Assembly: GCA_937870805.1 (NCBI GenBank)
Contig: CALMZT010000589.1
Location: 1 to 6,443, forward strand
Origin: an uncultured Chloroflexota bacterium
Lineage (GTDB): Bacteria > Chloroflexota > Anaerolineae > Aggregatilineales > Phototrophicaceae
Length of the DNA: 6,443 bases
Reading direction: 5' to 3'
The position numbers and the translations under genes are program-made. Within the stretch, counting starts at the first letter, position 1, and every line of letters begins with the position of its first letter. Shown here one piece after another: positions 6,273 through 6,443 of this stretch. The notes under the pieces are model-generated. The model was not told the origin of the DNA, made no database searches, and saw nothing but the letters and a program-made list of their open reading frames with translations.

Positions 6273-6443
6273 ATGCTTGACTGGCTCATTATTGGCGGCG
6301 GCATACATGGCACGCACCTCTCGTACTATCTAACGCAGCGCCTGGGTGTTCCTGCGGATTGTCTGCGTGTGCTTGACCCTTACCCTGAACCACTGCAACG
6401 CTGGAACACCATGACCAGCAGTGTCGGGATGGAATATCTGCGT
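6273..6443 (+). CDS. FAD/NAD(P)-binding oxidoreductase, N-terminal part (runs off the window)
   Basis: The 57 visible residues begin with a classic dinucleotide-binding fold: a beta-strand WLIIGGGIHGTH (4-15) with the G-x-G-x-x-G pattern (G8, G10, G13), a helix, and a second strand ending in the acidic residue that usually binds the ribose (LRVLDP, D35). The continuation PEPLQRWNTMTSSVGMEYLR resembles a family of stand-alone flavoproteins related to the SidA/IucD/PvdA N-hydroxylating monooxygenases, in which a (T/S)GM-x-(Y/F)LRSP motif follows at this point. That family assignment is from memory and needs the rest of the protein. The start at 6273 is supported by the immediate Rossmann strand; the ribosome site is weak (TGGA at 6261-6264). 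It lies 87 bases after cphA on the same strand and may be in the same operon. Its substrate and any link to cyanophycin are unknown. Confidence 0.75.
   Translation, partial: MLDWLIIGGGIHGTHLSYYLTQRLGVPADCLRVLDPYPEPLQRWNTMTSSVGMEYLR

Noticed and set aside
1..6443. CRISPR array, tRNA, rRNA or riboswitch.
   Set aside because: No regularly spaced repeats or recognisable RNA gene signatures; the non-coding space is limited to two gaps of 87 bases.

Overview
The window looks like bacterial DNA of mixed origin. Three blocks differ in base composition and gene content, and two abrupt joins fall inside genes. Hand counts of 60-base lines give about 58% GC near the left end (1-115), about 73% in the middle block (line 1261-1320), about 45% in line 2221-2280 and about 48% inside cphA (line 5101-5160). 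I cannot name a species. The middle block has the very GC-rich codon use and membrane-bound cytochrome c/cupredoxin content of high-GC aerobic bacteria such as some Chloroflexota or Actinomycetota. The right block is a moderate-GC bacterium with a bacterial cyanophycin locus. These taxonomic hints are inference.

Layout. Bases 1-116 (+) encode the start of a MurJ/MviN lipid II flippase and break off mid-protein. Bases ~113-2115 (-) are a fragment of a respiratory operon, read right to left: the last residues of an unidentified gene, a membrane-anchored cytochrome c fused to a C-terminal cupredoxin domain, and a membrane-anchored kelch-repeat protein that is cut off at the left join. Bases ~2117-2476 (-) encode a small four-cysteine zinc-ribbon protein with 15-residue repeats, itself cut at the right join. 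A short divergent intergenic region (2477-2563) carries a good promoter for the rightward genes.

The right half is the coherent system: cphB (cyanophycinase, 2564-3400) and cphA (cyanophycin synthetase, 3405-6185), four bases apart and in the same direction. CphA builds the nitrogen/carbon storage polymer multi-L-arginyl-poly-L-aspartate at the expense of ATP, and CphB cuts it to beta-Asp-Arg dipeptides. After 87 bases, the start of an FAD-binding oxidoreductase (6273 to the end) follows on the same strand. The dipeptidase that would finish cyanophycin breakdown is not in the window.

The most unusual thing here is not a new system but the pair of intragenic joins. Deleting the GC-rich block does not restore any gene across the gap, so a metagenomic assembly chimera is the simplest explanation, ahead of recent horizontal transfer. 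In the cyanophycin part, the points worth attention are a conserved HxxEH motif in the CphA N-domain, a lysine/arginine-rich CphA tail and the linked flavoprotein.
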